From the NCBI RefSeq assembly GCF_008281175.1, contig NZ_CP036524.1, positions 62,001 to 126,000 of the forward strand: a DNA stretch of 64,000 bases, read 5' to 3'. This DNA is from [Clostridium] hylemonae DSM 15053. GTDB lineage: Bacteria; Bacillota; Clostridia; Lachnospirales; Lachnospiraceae. Made by a program: the position numbers and the translations under genes. Positions 43,598 to 52,926 of this stretch are shown here, one piece after another. Under the pieces are notes generated by a model. The model did no database searches. It had not been told where the DNA came from and saw nothing but the letters and a program-made list of their open reading frames with translations. Position 1 is the first letter of the stretch. Every line of letters begins with the position of its first letter.

Positions 43598-45370
43598 TCA
43601 TACAGCTGAGAACTGGCTGTTGTACAGGCGGGCGTAAAACCCGCCTTTTTTCAGCAGCTCCTCGTGGACGCCCTGTTCGATGATATGGCCTTTATCCATC
43701 ACGAGTATCATATCCGCGCTTTTTATGGTGGACAGGCGGTGCGCGACCACAAAGCTTGTGCGGCCTTCCATCATCTTTTCAAAGGCCTTCTGGATACGGA
43801 TCTCTGTCATCGTGTCTATGGAGGAGGTCGCTTCATCGAGTATGAGCATGGGCGGAAGGCAGAGCATGACGCGGGCGATGCACAGGAGCTGCTTCTGTCC
43901 CTGTGACAGATTGCTGCCGCCTTCGGCGATGACGGTGTCATAACCGTCGGGCATACGCATGATAAAGCTGTGGGCATGCGCCTCTTTTGCCGCCCGGATA
44001 ATATCGTCTTCTGAGGCGTTTGGTCTTCCGTAGGCGATATTGTCGCGGATGGAAGCCGCTTTCAGCCATGTCTCCTGCAGCACCATGCCGTAGGCCGCCC
44101 GCAGGGAATGCCTCGTTATATCTGTTATATTCTGTCCGTCAACCGTGATGATTCCGGAGTTGACATCGTAAAAGCGCATGAGAAGATTGATGAGCGTTGT
44201 CTTGCCGCAGCCGGTCGGCCCTACAATGGCAATGCGCTGTCCGCAGCCTGCCTCCAGATTCAGATTCTCTATAAGCGGTACTTCAGGCACATACGAAAAG
44301 CTGACATGTTCCATTGTTACGTGGCCTTCAGGGTTCTGAAGCCGCACTGCGCCTGCCTTGTCTTCTGCTATGGATGGCTGGTCGATCAGTTCAAATACCC
44401 GGGCAGCGGAAGCGAGCGAGTTCTGGAACTCGGTTATGACACCTGTGATGTCGTTAAACGGCTTTGTGTACTGACTCGTGTAGCTGAGGAAGCTGGAGAG
44501 CTGCCCGACGGTGAGCATTCCCCGTACCACGGCAAAGCACCCGGCAATCGCGACGCCGGCATATATGACAGAATACATAAACCGTGTGGCAGGGTTTGTG
44601 ATGGAGGAAAAGAAGGTTGCGCGCATGGAATAACCAGACAGTCTTCTGTTGATCTCCTCGAATTGTTCCTGTGCTTCATCCTGGTGGCCGAATGCCTGCA
44701 CGACTTTGATGCCGCCCAGCATCTCGTTCGTGAATCCGGTCAGTTCCCCTCTCGCCTCCGACTGCTTTTTGAACATGGCGAATGTCCGTTTGGAGATGAA
44801 ATTTGCGATCAGAAAGGAAAGAGGGCTTAAAACGACCACGACGAGTGTGATATAAGGGTTAATGCTCAGCATAAAAAGTATCGTGCCCACAATAGTGATG
44901 ACACCGGTAAACAGCTGAGTAAAGCCGAGCAGCAGGCCGTCGGAGAACTGGTCGATATCCGTGATGACACGGCTGATCAGGTCCCCGGAGGAATGACTGT
45001 CCACATAGGAGAGCGGCAATACCTGCAGCCGGTTGAAGGCGCAGATGCGAAGATCCTTTACTACCCGGTATGTTATTTTATTGTTGATATGGTTCATAAA
45101 CCACTGGCAGACAGATGTGACTGCGATACATGCCAGTATCGTGATAATGACCGCGGACAGTTCCTTAAAATCCACATTTTCTTTTCCGATGATCTGATCT
45201 ACGCCATGGCCCGTCAGAATAGGAATATAAAGCGTCAGTACGACCGTGATGACAGAGAGCAGGAGCGATAAGACGACGAGCGCGGTGTGGGGCCTTATAC
45301 AGGTCAGGATGCGTATCATAACGGTACGGCTGTGCTTTTCATTTTTCGGTCTGTTTTTATGCATTTGCAT
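43598..45370 (-). CDS. ABC exporter half-transporter, second subunit
   Basis: The 590-aa protein joins a six-span membrane domain (about 1-320) to an ATPase domain. Walker A is GPTGCGKTT, the signature LSQGQKQ and Walker B MLILDEATSSID. It pairs with the gene just upstream to form a heterodimeric exporter like BmrCD, LmrCD or EfrAB for drugs or lipids. ATG 45370 lies within the end of the upstream gene, after CAGGAGGAGACACA, so the two overlap by 14 bases and are coupled. A longer frame start at 45472 is inside the partner gene and is rejected. Confidence 0.93.
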   Translation of the reverse strand: MQMHKNRPKNEKHSRTVMIRILTCIRPHTALVVLSLLLSVITVVLTLYIPILTGHGVDQIIGKENVDFKELSAVIITILACIAVTSVCQWFMNHINNKITYRVVKDLRICAFNRLQVLPLSYVDSHSSGDLISRVITDIDQFSDGLLLGFTQLFTGVITIVGTILFMLSINPYITLVVVVLSPLSFLIANFISKRTFAMFKKQSEARGELTGFTNEMLGGIKVVQAFGHQDEAQEQFEEINRRLSGYSMRATFFSSITNPATRFMYSVIYAGVAIAGCFAVVRGMLTVGQLSSFLSYTSQYTKPFNDITGVITEFQNSLASAARVFELIDQPSIAEDKAGAVRLQNPEGHVTMEHVSFSYVPEVPLIENLNLEAGCGQRIAIVGPTGCGKTTLINLLMRFYDVNSGIITVDGQNITDITRHSLRAAYGMVLQETWLKAASIRDNIAYGRPNASEDDIIRAAKEAHAHSFIMRMPDGYDTVIAEGGSNLSQGQKQLLCIARVMLCLPPMLILDEATSSIDTMTEIRIQKAFEKMMEGRTSFVVAHRLSTIKSADMILVMDKGHIIEQGVHEELLKKGGFYARLYNSQFSAV

Positions 45371-47135
45371 ATTGTGTCTCCTCCTGTCCTGATGTCTGTG
45401 ATTCACAGATCTCTTTATATACCGGGCTCGATCTAAGCAGTTCTCCGTGCGTGCCATATCCGGCCATCTCACCGTCGTCGAGAACGATGATCATATCCGC
45501 GTTACGGATGGCGGATACACGCTGGGACACGATAAAAACAGTCATCTGCCCGGTGGTTTCCCTGATCGCCTGGCGGAGTCTGGCATCGGTGGCGAAGTCA
45601 AGGGCGGAGGCGCTGTCATCCAGAATGAGGATTTCAGGTCTGCGCACGAGGGCGCGGGCGATGGTAAGCCGCTGCTTCTGGCCGCCGGAAAGATTGCCCC
45701 CTTCCTGCTCTATCATCAGTTCCAGTCCCTTTTCCCTTGCATCCACGAATTCTCTTGCCTGTGCGGTGTCGAGCGCCTGATAGATGTCTTCATCGCTGGC
45801 ATCCGGTTTTCCCCACCGTATATTTTCTCTGAGTGTTCCCTTAAAAAGCTGCGCTCTCTGGGGAACAAGTCCGACGCGGCTTCGCAGAGAGACCGGGTTC
45901 AGCGTCCTTACATCCTGGCCGTTGACCAGTACGGCTCCTTTTGATACGTCATAGAAGCGGGGGATGAGGCTTATGAGACTCGTCTTGCCGGACCCGGTGC
46001 CTCCGATGACGCCTATCGTCTGTCCCGGCATAGCGGAAAAGCTCACGCCGCTCAGCGTTTCTTTTCCGGAATCTGTGTAGCAGAACGATACATTGTCAAA
46101 TTGTACGGCAGGTATTACAGACTTTAATTCCACGGTATTTCCTGAAAATGCGTTCTTTTTTTGTGACAGCGGCAGCCCTGTGCTGTCGATGGAAGGCTGC
46201 ATATCGAATACCTGATTTACGCGGTTTAAGCTTGCCATAGATTTGGACAGCAGAATGATAAGGTTGGCAAGCTTGATAAGTTCTGCCAGTATCTGTGACA
46301 TATAGTTGATCAGGGCGATCACCTGTCCCTGAGTGAGTGTGCCGAGGGAGACCTGTCTGCCGCCGGTCCAGAGAATGGCGATGACGCCCAGATTGATAAT
46401 GACGTAGGTTAGCGGATTCAAGAGCGCGGATATCTTTCCCACATGAATCTGTCTGTGAAAGAGAGCAGTGCTCTGTTCGCGGAAATGTTTCATTTCACTG
46501 TCCTGATGGTTAAAAGCTCTCACGACTCTGATCCCGAGAAGATTTTCCCGTGTGCTAAGAAGCACTTTGTCCACCTGTTTCTGTACTTTACGGTACAGCG
46601 GCATGCTGACAAGAAGGATGGCAAAGACGACGAGAAGCAGCAGCGGTATTGCCACCGCGAAAGGGAGCGCCGCTTTCACGTCCACGGTAAATGCCATGAT
46701 CATGGCCCCGAACACGACGAATGGGGACCGCAGAAACAGACGCAGAAACATATTGATTCCATTCTGCACCTGGTTGACATCATTTGTCATGCGGTTGATC
46801 AAAGTAGAGGCGCCGACCGCATCTATCTCTTTGTACGACAGTGTATTAATGTGTGCGAACAGGTCATTTCGCATCGCCATACCGGCAGATACCGCAGACT
46901 TGGCCGCAAAATACTGGGCGGTGACAGAAAAGCCGAATCCGACAACGCCGAGCAGGACAAGGACTCCGCCCATCTGCCAGAGATAGCCGGTCATCTGCTG
47001 TCTGATACCCGTATCGATCATTCTGGCAACTACAAGAGGAACGAAAAGTTCAAAGCTGGCCTCAAGCATTTTAAAAAGCGGCGCCAGAACCGTTGCCAGA
47101 GGATGCTCTTTCAGATATTTCAATAATCGTCTCAT
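45357..47135 (-). CDS. ABC exporter half-transporter, first subunit
   Basis: A 592-aa half-transporter with membrane spans in residues 1-310 and an ATPase domain with Walker A GGTGSGKTS, signature LSGGQKQRLTIARALVRRPE and Walker B ILILDDSASALD. Walker B ends DD where most have DE, which suggests a degenerate catalytic site, as is usual for one half of heterodimeric exporters. AAAGGAGAGAC precedes the ATG. First gene of the pair. Confidence 0.92.
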   Translation of the reverse strand: MRRLLKYLKEHPLATVLAPLFKMLEASFELFVPLVVARMIDTGIRQQMTGYLWQMGGVLVLLGVVGFGFSVTAQYFAAKSAVSAGMAMRNDLFAHINTLSYKEIDAVGASTLINRMTNDVNQVQNGINMFLRLFLRSPFVVFGAMIMAFTVDVKAALPFAVAIPLLLLVVFAILLVSMPLYRKVQKQVDKVLLSTRENLLGIRVVRAFNHQDSEMKHFREQSTALFHRQIHVGKISALLNPLTYVIINLGVIAILWTGGRQVSLGTLTQGQVIALINYMSQILAELIKLANLIILLSKSMASLNRVNQVFDMQPSIDSTGLPLSQKKNAFSGNTVELKSVIPAVQFDNVSFCYTDSGKETLSGVSFSAMPGQTIGVIGGTGSGKTSLISLIPRFYDVSKGAVLVNGQDVRTLNPVSLRSRVGLVPQRAQLFKGTLRENIRWGKPDASDEDIYQALDTAQAREFVDAREKGLELMIEQEGGNLSGGQKQRLTIARALVRRPEILILDDSASALDFATDARLRQAIRETTGQMTVFIVSQRVSAIRNADMIIVLDDGEMAGYGTHGELLRSSPVYKEICESQTSGQEETQYANA

Positions 47136-47222
47136 AACGCTAGTCTCTCCTTTACAGAGAATAGTATAAGCGGTGGCGGAGGAAAAAGCAATTTCAGGAT
47201 AGAGCCATTTGGAAAAATGTCA

Positions 47223-47251
47223 TTGTTTTTCATAAGCTTTCACCCTATAAT
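47223..47251 (+). promoter_or_regulatory. Promoter for the DUF3795 gene
   Basis: TTGTTT (47223-47228), a 17-base spacer and TATAAT (47246-47251), about 52 bases before the start codon. Confidence 0.55.
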
Positions 47252-47302
47252 GTATTTAATACGTTGGACTGAACGGCGGATCGTACGAAGGAGGAAAGAA
47301 AG

Positions 47303-47563
47303 ATGTATGAATCGAGATGCGGCATATGCTGCAGTGACTGTGAACGTAAGGAAGAGGTAAGCTGTTCCGGATGTACGAATATGGAAAAGCCTTTCTGGGG
47401 CGGCGACTGCAAAGTTAAGAGCTGCTGCGAAGGAAAAGGAATAAATCATTGTGGGGAATGTGAACAATTTCCATGTGAGATGGAGGCAAATATGGGGAAG
47501 GATGCGGGATTTGACCCGGCTCCCAGGCTTGAGAGCTGCCGCAGATGGAGAGGGGAAGCGTAG
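47303..47563 (+). CDS. Small cysteine-rich DUF3795-like protein
   Basis: The 86-aa protein contains 13 cysteines, arranged as SRCGICCSDC, CSGCTNM, CKVKSCCEGKG, NHCGECEQFPCEM and SCRRW. This matches the DUF3795 family, probably a metal-binding (zinc or iron-sulphur) protein of unknown role. AAGGAGGAAAGAA precedes the ATG. It is followed closely by a YccF gene. Confidence 0.85.
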   Translation: MYESRCGICCSDCERKEEVSCSGCTNMEKPFWGGDCKVKSCCEGKGINHCGECEQFPCEMEANMGKDAGFDPAPRLESCRRWRGEA

Positions 47564-47674
47564 ACTCCGGAATGTATGCCCAATGGCGGGACTTTTATTG
47601 TGGCAGATGCTTCTGTCATGATAGAGGTCTTTTTTCGTTTATATAATGCTGTCTTTATAAAGGAGGTGAAACGT

Positions 47675-48031
47675 ATGGGTTGTCTTGGAAATGTGCTCTG
47701 GTTTGTGTTTGGAGGAGCAGTCAGCGGACTGAGCTGGTGTCTGGCAGGTCTTCTCTGGTGTGTCACTATTGTCGGCATACCGGTGGGAATGCAGTGCTTT
47801 AAATTTGCGTCGCTGAGCTTCTTTCCATTCGGAAAGGAAGTCAGGTACGGCGGAGGTGCAGGCTCTCTTCTGCTGAATATCATCTGGCTGATCATATCCG
47901 GAGTTCCGCTTGCACTGGAGCACGCTTTGTTTGGACTGCTGCTCTGTGTCACTGTTATCGGGATCCCGTTCGGCATGCAGCACTTTAAACTGGCCAAGCT
48001 GGCGCTTATGCCGTTTGGCGCTGAAGTTTAG
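47675..48031 (+). CDS. YccF-domain membrane protein
   Basis: The 118-aa protein holds two repeats of the YccF pattern: LLWCVTIVGIPVGMQCFKFA and LLLCVTVIGIPFGMQHFKLA, each ending in a short PFG motif. Each repeat is preceded by a hydrophobic span, giving an inner-membrane protein of unknown function. ATG 47675 follows AAAGGAGGTGAAACGT; the frame from 47576 is not supported. Confidence 0.92.
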   Translation: MGCLGNVLWFVFGGAVSGLSWCLAGLLWCVTIVGIPVGMQCFKFASLSFFPFGKEVRYGGGAGSLLLNIIWLIISGVPLALEHALFGLLLCVTVIGIPFGMQHFKLAKLALMPFGAEV

Positions 48032-48099
48032 TGACAGTGATGATTTTAGAAATGTTGTATAAAGCAGGCACAGTCTGCGCGAATCATAAGGAGAACAGA

Positions 48100-48804
48100 A
48101 TGGAATTTATTATCGAACATTTGACAAAAAGCTTTGGGACCAAGGAAGTTTTAAAGGATATATCATTTACATTTGAAAGCGGCAAGATATACGGGCTGCT
48201 CGGGAGGAACGGGGCCGGAAAGACGACGCTGTTCAACTGTGTCAACAAGGATATAAAGGCGGAGGACGGAAGCTTTTATCTGAACGACGGAAACAAAGCG
48301 CAGATCAGACCGGAAGATATCGGCTATGTGCTGTCTGCGCCCACGGTCCCGGCATTTCTCACGGGCCGCGAGTTTATCAAGTTTTTCATAGAGATCAATG
48401 AGAGTTCCATTCCCGACTTACGGCCCATCGATGAATATTTTGACATGATGAACATAGAACCCGGGGACAGAAACCGCCTGCTCAAAGATTATTCTCACGG
48501 CATGAAAAATAAAATGCAGATGCTGGTGAATATTATTGCAAGGCCGCCGCTTCTGCTTCTGGATGAACCGCTGACCTCGCTGGATGTTGTGGTGGCGGAG
48601 GAGATGAAAGAGCTCCTTCGTTCATTGAAGAAGGACCGTATCATAATTTTTTCCACTCATATCATGGAGCTTGCGCTGGATCTGTGCGATGAGATCGTCA
48701 TATTGAATCACGGCGAGCTGGAGGTCGTGGATAAGTATGATCTGGACAACAGCGGCTTTAAGGATAAGATCATCCGGGCGCTCAAGGAGGAAGAAGATGA
48801 TTAA
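48100..48804 (+). CDS. ABC transporter ATP-binding protein
   Basis: A 234-aa ATPase with Walker A GRNGAGKTT near residues 34-42, a signature-like YSHGMKNK and Walker B LLLLDEPLTSLD. The sequence belongs to the export-type ATPases paired with large DUF-like permeases. ATG 48100 is preceded by AAGGAGAACAG; the frame from 48031 is rejected. The permease gene overlaps its end by eight bases. The substrate is unknown. Confidence 0.93.
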   Translation: MEFIIEHLTKSFGTKEVLKDISFTFESGKIYGLLGRNGAGKTTLFNCVNKDIKAEDGSFYLNDGNKAQIRPEDIGYVLSAPTVPAFLTGREFIKFFIEINESSIPDLRPIDEYFDMMNIEPGDRNRLLKDYSHGMKNKMQMLVNIIARPPLLLLDEPLTSLDVVVAEEMKELLRSLKKDRIIIFSTHIMELALDLCDEIVILNHGELEVVDKYDLDNSGFKDKIIRALKEEEDD

Positions 48805-50377
48805 AGCATTCCGAATTTCCTGCGATCTGAAGAATACGTACCGGGTAAACGGGATCATTTATTCTATTCAGCAGATCCCTGTCATAAAAAGACTGTTTAC
48901 AGACGAGCTTTACGCGAGCAGAGGGCTTAAGATTTTTGCCGGTATTCTCTCTGCTGCCTGGGAGATCGTCTCTGCGTTCCTCGGAAAGTATTTGTACCTC
49001 CTGCTGCTTGTTGCGCTTCCGGCAGGTTTGTACAAAGGTGGGGGCGCAGGGAGCGTCAGCATGCATATTCTGCTGTTTCTGACGATTATCGGTACGTTCA
49101 TGAATACATATATGTTTGACCCGTCTAACGATAAATACTACGCCATGATACTTATGCGTATGGATGCCAGAGCGTACACACTGTCCAATTATCTGTATAC
49201 ATCCGTAAAGACAGTAGTGGGATTTCTGCCGTTTACGATATATTTCGGTATGAAATGGGGGGCGGCTCCGGCGCTTTATATTTTACTGCCGTTTTTTATC
49301 ATGGGGGCGAAGATGACTGCGGCATGGCTGCTCCTGAGCCGCTACGAAAGAAAGGGCATATGCATGAACGAGAATCTGCCGCCCAAATTTGCATGGCCGC
49401 TGACCGGTATTCTCCTTGTGCTGGCATACGGGCTTCCCTATATAGGCATCACGGTGCCGGCAGCTGTGATATCAGCGGCTGCGGCGCTGTCTTTGGCGGC
49501 CGGTCTGTATTGCCTGACAAAGATCATGAAATTTGGCCGCTACCGTGAGATGTACCAGCTTATCCTGGCAGATAAAAGAAATGCGGTAGAGGTGGGCGAG
49601 ATCATACATAAGACGACGGAAGAGCAGAGCAGGAAGATGATCAGCCAGGATACGGCCATTACGAGCCAGAAGAAAGGGTTTGAATACTTTAATGAACTGT
49701 TTATACGCAGGCATAAAAGAGCGCTGTGGCGCCCCGCCGGAAGGACAGCCTGTATTGCGGCGTTTATCATTGCGGCGCTTCTTGTTGTGATGCAGGTAAA
49801 TATGGAGGTCAAACTTGCGGTAAACAGGCTTCTTCTCGTCTTTCTTCCATACTTTGTTTTCATCATGTATGCGATCAACCGGGGGACTTCCTTTACCCAG
49901 GTGTTGTTTATGAACTGTGACCACAGTATGCTCACGTTTGCCTTTTATAAGAAGCCGGAATTTATCCTCAGACTGTTCTGTATCAGACTCCGGGAGATCA
50001 TTAAGGTCAACCTGCTCCCGGCAGCAGTGATCGGGACAGGCTTTGCTTTGATGCTCTATGTTTCCGGCGGGACAGATAATGCGCTGAACTATATTGTTCT
50101 GTTCGTCTCAATACTGGCGCTGAGCGTATTTTTCTCGGTGCACTATCTGACGTGTTATTATCTGCTTCAGCCGTACAATGTGAACACAGAACTGAAAAGC
50201 GCTACATACAGGATCGTCATGTCGGGCACATACATCGTCTGCTTTTTATTTATGAAGCTGCGTATGGATACATTTGTGTTCGGTATTGTGACAACGGTAT
50301 TCTGTATCCTTTACAGCATCATTGCGTCGCTGCTCGTATACCGTTTCGCGCCCAGAACGTTCCGGCTGAGAAATTAA
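48797..50377 (+). CDS. ABC transporter permease
   Basis: The 526-aa protein has about ten to twelve hydrophobic segments and a cytoplasmic loop near residues 240-305. It is coupled to the ATPase gene by an eight-base overlap, with AAGGAGGAAGA as ribosome site. No family with known substrate is recognised; the type recalls large permeases of bacteriocin or lipid export systems. An ECF sigma factor gene follows after about 60 bases. Confidence 0.85.
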   Translation: MIKAFRISCDLKNTYRVNGIIYSIQQIPVIKRLFTDELYASRGLKIFAGILSAAWEIVSAFLGKYLYLLLLVALPAGLYKGGGAGSVSMHILLFLTIIGTFMNTYMFDPSNDKYYAMILMRMDARAYTLSNYLYTSVKTVVGFLPFTIYFGMKWGAAPALYILLPFFIMGAKMTAAWLLLSRYERKGICMNENLPPKFAWPLTGILLVLAYGLPYIGITVPAAVISAAAALSLAAGLYCLTKIMKFGRYREMYQLILADKRNAVEVGEIIHKTTEEQSRKMISQDTAITSQKKGFEYFNELFIRRHKRALWRPAGRTACIAAFIIAALLVVMQVNMEVKLAVNRLLLVFLPYFVFIMYAINRGTSFTQVLFMNCDHSMLTFAFYKKPEFILRLFCIRLREIIKVNLLPAAVIGTGFALMLYVSGGTDNALNYIVLFVSILALSVFFSVHYLTCYYLLQPYNVNTELKSATYRIVMSGTYIVCFLFMKLRMDTFVFGIVTTVFCILYSIIASLLVYRFAPRTFRLRN

Positions 50378-50438
50378 ATAATATTTTATGTCACAGCGCG
50401 GCCAAAACGGAGTCTAATATATCAGGAGGTATAATTAT

Positions 50439-51287
50439 ATGGATGATACATTACAAAACGAGATGGCCTGTCTTGTCGGCCGGGCCGTGGCAGGGGACAA
50501 AAGTGCGGTAGAAAAAATACTCACAGAGATCCAGGACCTTGTATTTAACTTTTCTCTGCGGATGCTTGGAACGATAGCGGACGCGGAGGACGCTTCCCAG
50601 GAAATACTGATCAAAGTGATGACGAACCTTTCTTCTTTCCGCAGAGAAAGCCGGTTCACGACGTGGGTATTCAGGATAGCTGCCAATTATCTGAGCGATT
50701 ATAAGAAGAACATGTTTTCAAAATATCCGCTCAGCTTTGAGTTCTATGGAGAGGACATCGCCGGAGGAAGGGAAAAGGACATACCTGACCTGACCCAGGG
50801 AGTAGAACAGGCCATTTTAGAAGAAGAGCTTAAAATGTCCTGCACCAATGTGATGCTCCAGTGTCTGGACAAAGAGAGCCGCTGCATCTTTATACTCGGT
50901 ACGATGTTCAAAGTGGACAGCACGATCGCGGGGGATATTCTCGGGATCTCACCTGAGGCCTACCGGAAGCGTCTCTCCCGTGTGCGCGCAAAGATGGCCG
51001 GGTTTATGAGAGAATACTGCGGACTGGAGGGCGGTATGTGCAGCTGCAGGAAGCGGATCAATTACGCCATCGCAAGTCACAGGCTTCGGCCGGATGATCT
51101 GGAGTATTCCGCTCTGGAGAAGGGGAAGGATGAGATCCTGAACGGATTTAAAAATGCGATGGAGCGTGTAGATGATCTGTCCTTTGTCTTTTCCGGCATG
51201 CCTTTCTATCACGGAGGCAGAGAGGTAAAAGAATGGCTGCAGAGATTTTTTGATTCAGATGAATACCGTACGATCACAGAGGCATAA
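50439..51287 (+). CDS. ECF-type RNA polymerase sigma factor with C-terminal extension
   Basis: The 282-aa protein has sigma region 2 (about 20-92; MLGTIADAEDASQEILIKVM, then FTTWVFRIAANYLSDYKK) and region 4 (about 130-190; ILGISPEAYRKRLSRVRAKM). Beyond residue about 195 is an extra 85-residue tail with CGLEGGMCSCRKRI, which may bind a metal or substitute for an anti-sigma contact. No anti-sigma gene is adjacent. ATCAGGAGGTATAATT precedes the ATG. Targets are unknown; the nearby ABC genes are candidates. Confidence 0.88.
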   Translation: MDDTLQNEMACLVGRAVAGDKSAVEKILTEIQDLVFNFSLRMLGTIADAEDASQEILIKVMTNLSSFRRESRFTTWVFRIAANYLSDYKKNMFSKYPLSFEFYGEDIAGGREKDIPDLTQGVEQAILEEELKMSCTNVMLQCLDKESRCIFILGTMFKVDSTIAGDILGISPEAYRKRLSRVRAKMAGFMREYCGLEGGMCSCRKRINYAIASHRLRPDDLEYSALEKGKDEILNGFKNAMERVDDLSFVFSGMPFYHGGREVKEWLQRFFDSDEYRTITEA

Positions 51288-51299
51288 GGAGGGAAGCGT

Positions 51300-51983
51300 A
51301 TGAACCTGCAGATGATTTTGGAGTATTTAAACCGCCTGAAAGAAAACAACAACAGGGAGTGGTACCATGAGCATAAGCCGGAATACGAGGCGGCGGCAGG
51401 AGAATTCCTGAAGCTTGTGGAGGCTCTTATGATGGAGCTTGGGAAAGAGGAGCCGGGTATCTTGAGGCACGAACCAAAGAAGCTTACGTACAAGCTTGTC
51501 AGGGATACCCGTTTCAGTAAGGACAAGTCTCCGTATAACCCCGCGTTCAGGGTGCATTTGTCCGAGGGCGGCAAGCAGCCGGTCCCGGCCGGATATTACC
51601 TGATGCTCACGCCGGGGGGCTCATTCCTCGGGGGAGGTCTGTTTGCAGATATTTTTAAAGAAGAGACAGGGATGATGCGGGATTATATAGCCGCACACGG
51701 CGAAGAGTGGGAGGCGGTTATCCGTGACGAAAGCTTCAGCAGTCTCTTTGAAGTAAAGGGTACTGCCCTGAAAAATGTACCTGCCGGATACGACAGGGAA
51801 CACCCGCAGGCACAATATCTGAAAAACAAGAGCTGGTACGTAGAATACCCGCTGGCAGATGAAGCGCTGGCCGACGCAGACAGATTTATCAGTGAGACAG
51901 TGGAAGTGTGCAGGATCATAAAACCGTTCAATGAGTTTATCAATAAAGCGCTGGCGGGGTCACCGTTTTTAAGGCAATCGTAA
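51300..51983 (+). CDS. DUF2461-family protein
   Basis: The 227-aa protein matches DUF2461 (TIGR02453): ENNNREWYHEHKPEYEAAAG near the start, then TRFSKDKSPYNPAFRVHLSE and GGGLFADIFKEE. The biochemical role of the family is unknown. It starts 12 bases after the sigma factor gene, with AAGGAGGGAAGC, so both are probably cotranscribed. Confidence 0.92.
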   Translation: MNLQMILEYLNRLKENNNREWYHEHKPEYEAAAGEFLKLVEALMMELGKEEPGILRHEPKKLTYKLVRDTRFSKDKSPYNPAFRVHLSEGGKQPVPAGYYLMLTPGGSFLGGGLFADIFKEETGMMRDYIAAHGEEWEAVIRDESFSSLFEVKGTALKNVPAGYDREHPQAQYLKNKSWYVEYPLADEALADADRFISETVEVCRIIKPFNEFINKALAGSPFLRQS

Positions 51984-52162
51984 AAAAGCAGCGTTTTACG
52001 TGAATTTTACAAAAGCTTTTCTGTTACAGGATTTCAGTTCTTTCATTTATGCGTTACACTCAGCGTATGTGCCCTGGCAGACCGGCACTGCCCTCGTCAT
52101 AAATAATCCGGATAAAAGAGGGCATTCTATGAGAAAGAACATAATAGAGGATGAAGGATATC

Positions 52163-52840
52163 ATGAAAGAAAAGCAAAAGGGAATATCATACAAAGAGAT
52201 AAGAGAAAATGAAGAATTACAACTGCTGATCGAAAATGGAAATTCTGTGCTGAAGGTGCTTGGATTCACGGAGCATTCCAGAAGACATGCGGCAAAAGTG
52301 GCTGACCGGGCGGGCAGGATACTGAAAGAACTCGGCTACGGGAAACATGAGATAGAGCTGGCTAAAATTGCCGGGTACATGCATGACATCGGAAACAGCG
52401 TAAACCGCCATGACCACGCCCATACAGGCGCAGTGCTCGCGTACGGAATATTAAAAGATCTGGGAATGCCGTTCAAAGATGTGCTCACGGTGACGACGGC
52501 GATCGGCAACCATGATGAGGCGACGGGAACAGCGGTGGATGTCGTGTCCGCGGCGCTTATCCTTGCCGACAAGACGGATGTCCGCCGCAACCGTGTGCAG
52601 AATCTGGTGATCGCCAATTTTGATATCCATGACAGGGTGAATTATGCCGCGCTGTCTTCCGTGCTGGATGTGGATAAGGAGAAGAAAAATATCCGCATGA
52701 CGCTGGAGCTGGATGATTCTATGTGTTCCGTGATGGATTATTTTGAAATATTTATGAACCGCATGATAATGTGCCGCAGAGCGGCAGAAGTGTTCGACTG
52801 TCAGTTTAAGCTTGTGGCAAACGGCAACAAACTGTGTTAG
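52163..52840 (+). CDS. HD-domain phosphohydrolase
   Basis: The 225-aa protein has an HD domain with the metal pattern H...HD...H...D: FTEHSRRHAAKVADRAG, AGYMHDIGNSVNRHDHAHTG and AIGNHDEATG, then AALILADKTDVRRNR. It resembles predicted nucleotide phosphohydrolases; the substrate is not known. ATG 52163 follows GAAGGATATC; another ATG 12 bases earlier is possible. No membrane segments. Confidence 0.87.
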   Translation: MKEKQKGISYKEIRENEELQLLIENGNSVLKVLGFTEHSRRHAAKVADRAGRILKELGYGKHEIELAKIAGYMHDIGNSVNRHDHAHTGAVLAYGILKDLGMPFKDVLTVTTAIGNHDEATGTAVDVVSAALILADKTDVRRNRVQNLVIANFDIHDRVNYAALSSVLDVDKEKKNIRMTLELDDSMCSVMDYFEIFMNRMIMCRRAAEVFDCQFKLVANGNKLC

Positions 52841-52875
52841 TGAGCGGTTAACGGCAATATTTTCGCGCGATCTGC

Positions 52876-52904
52876 TTGTCACCCGGGAATGAATCATATA
52901 CAAT
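52876..52904 (+). promoter_or_regulatory. Promoter for the second large HTH regulator
   Basis: TTGTCA (52876-52881), a 17-base spacer and TACAAT (52899-52904) lie 23 bases before the start codon. Confidence 0.65.
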
Positions 52905-52926
52905 GATTAGAGAAAAGAGGTGTGAC

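Noticed and set aside
45371-45472. Extended N-terminus of the second ABC exporter subunit
   Set aside because: It overlaps the partner gene and has no ribosome site, whereas ATG 45370 has AGGAGGAG upstream.
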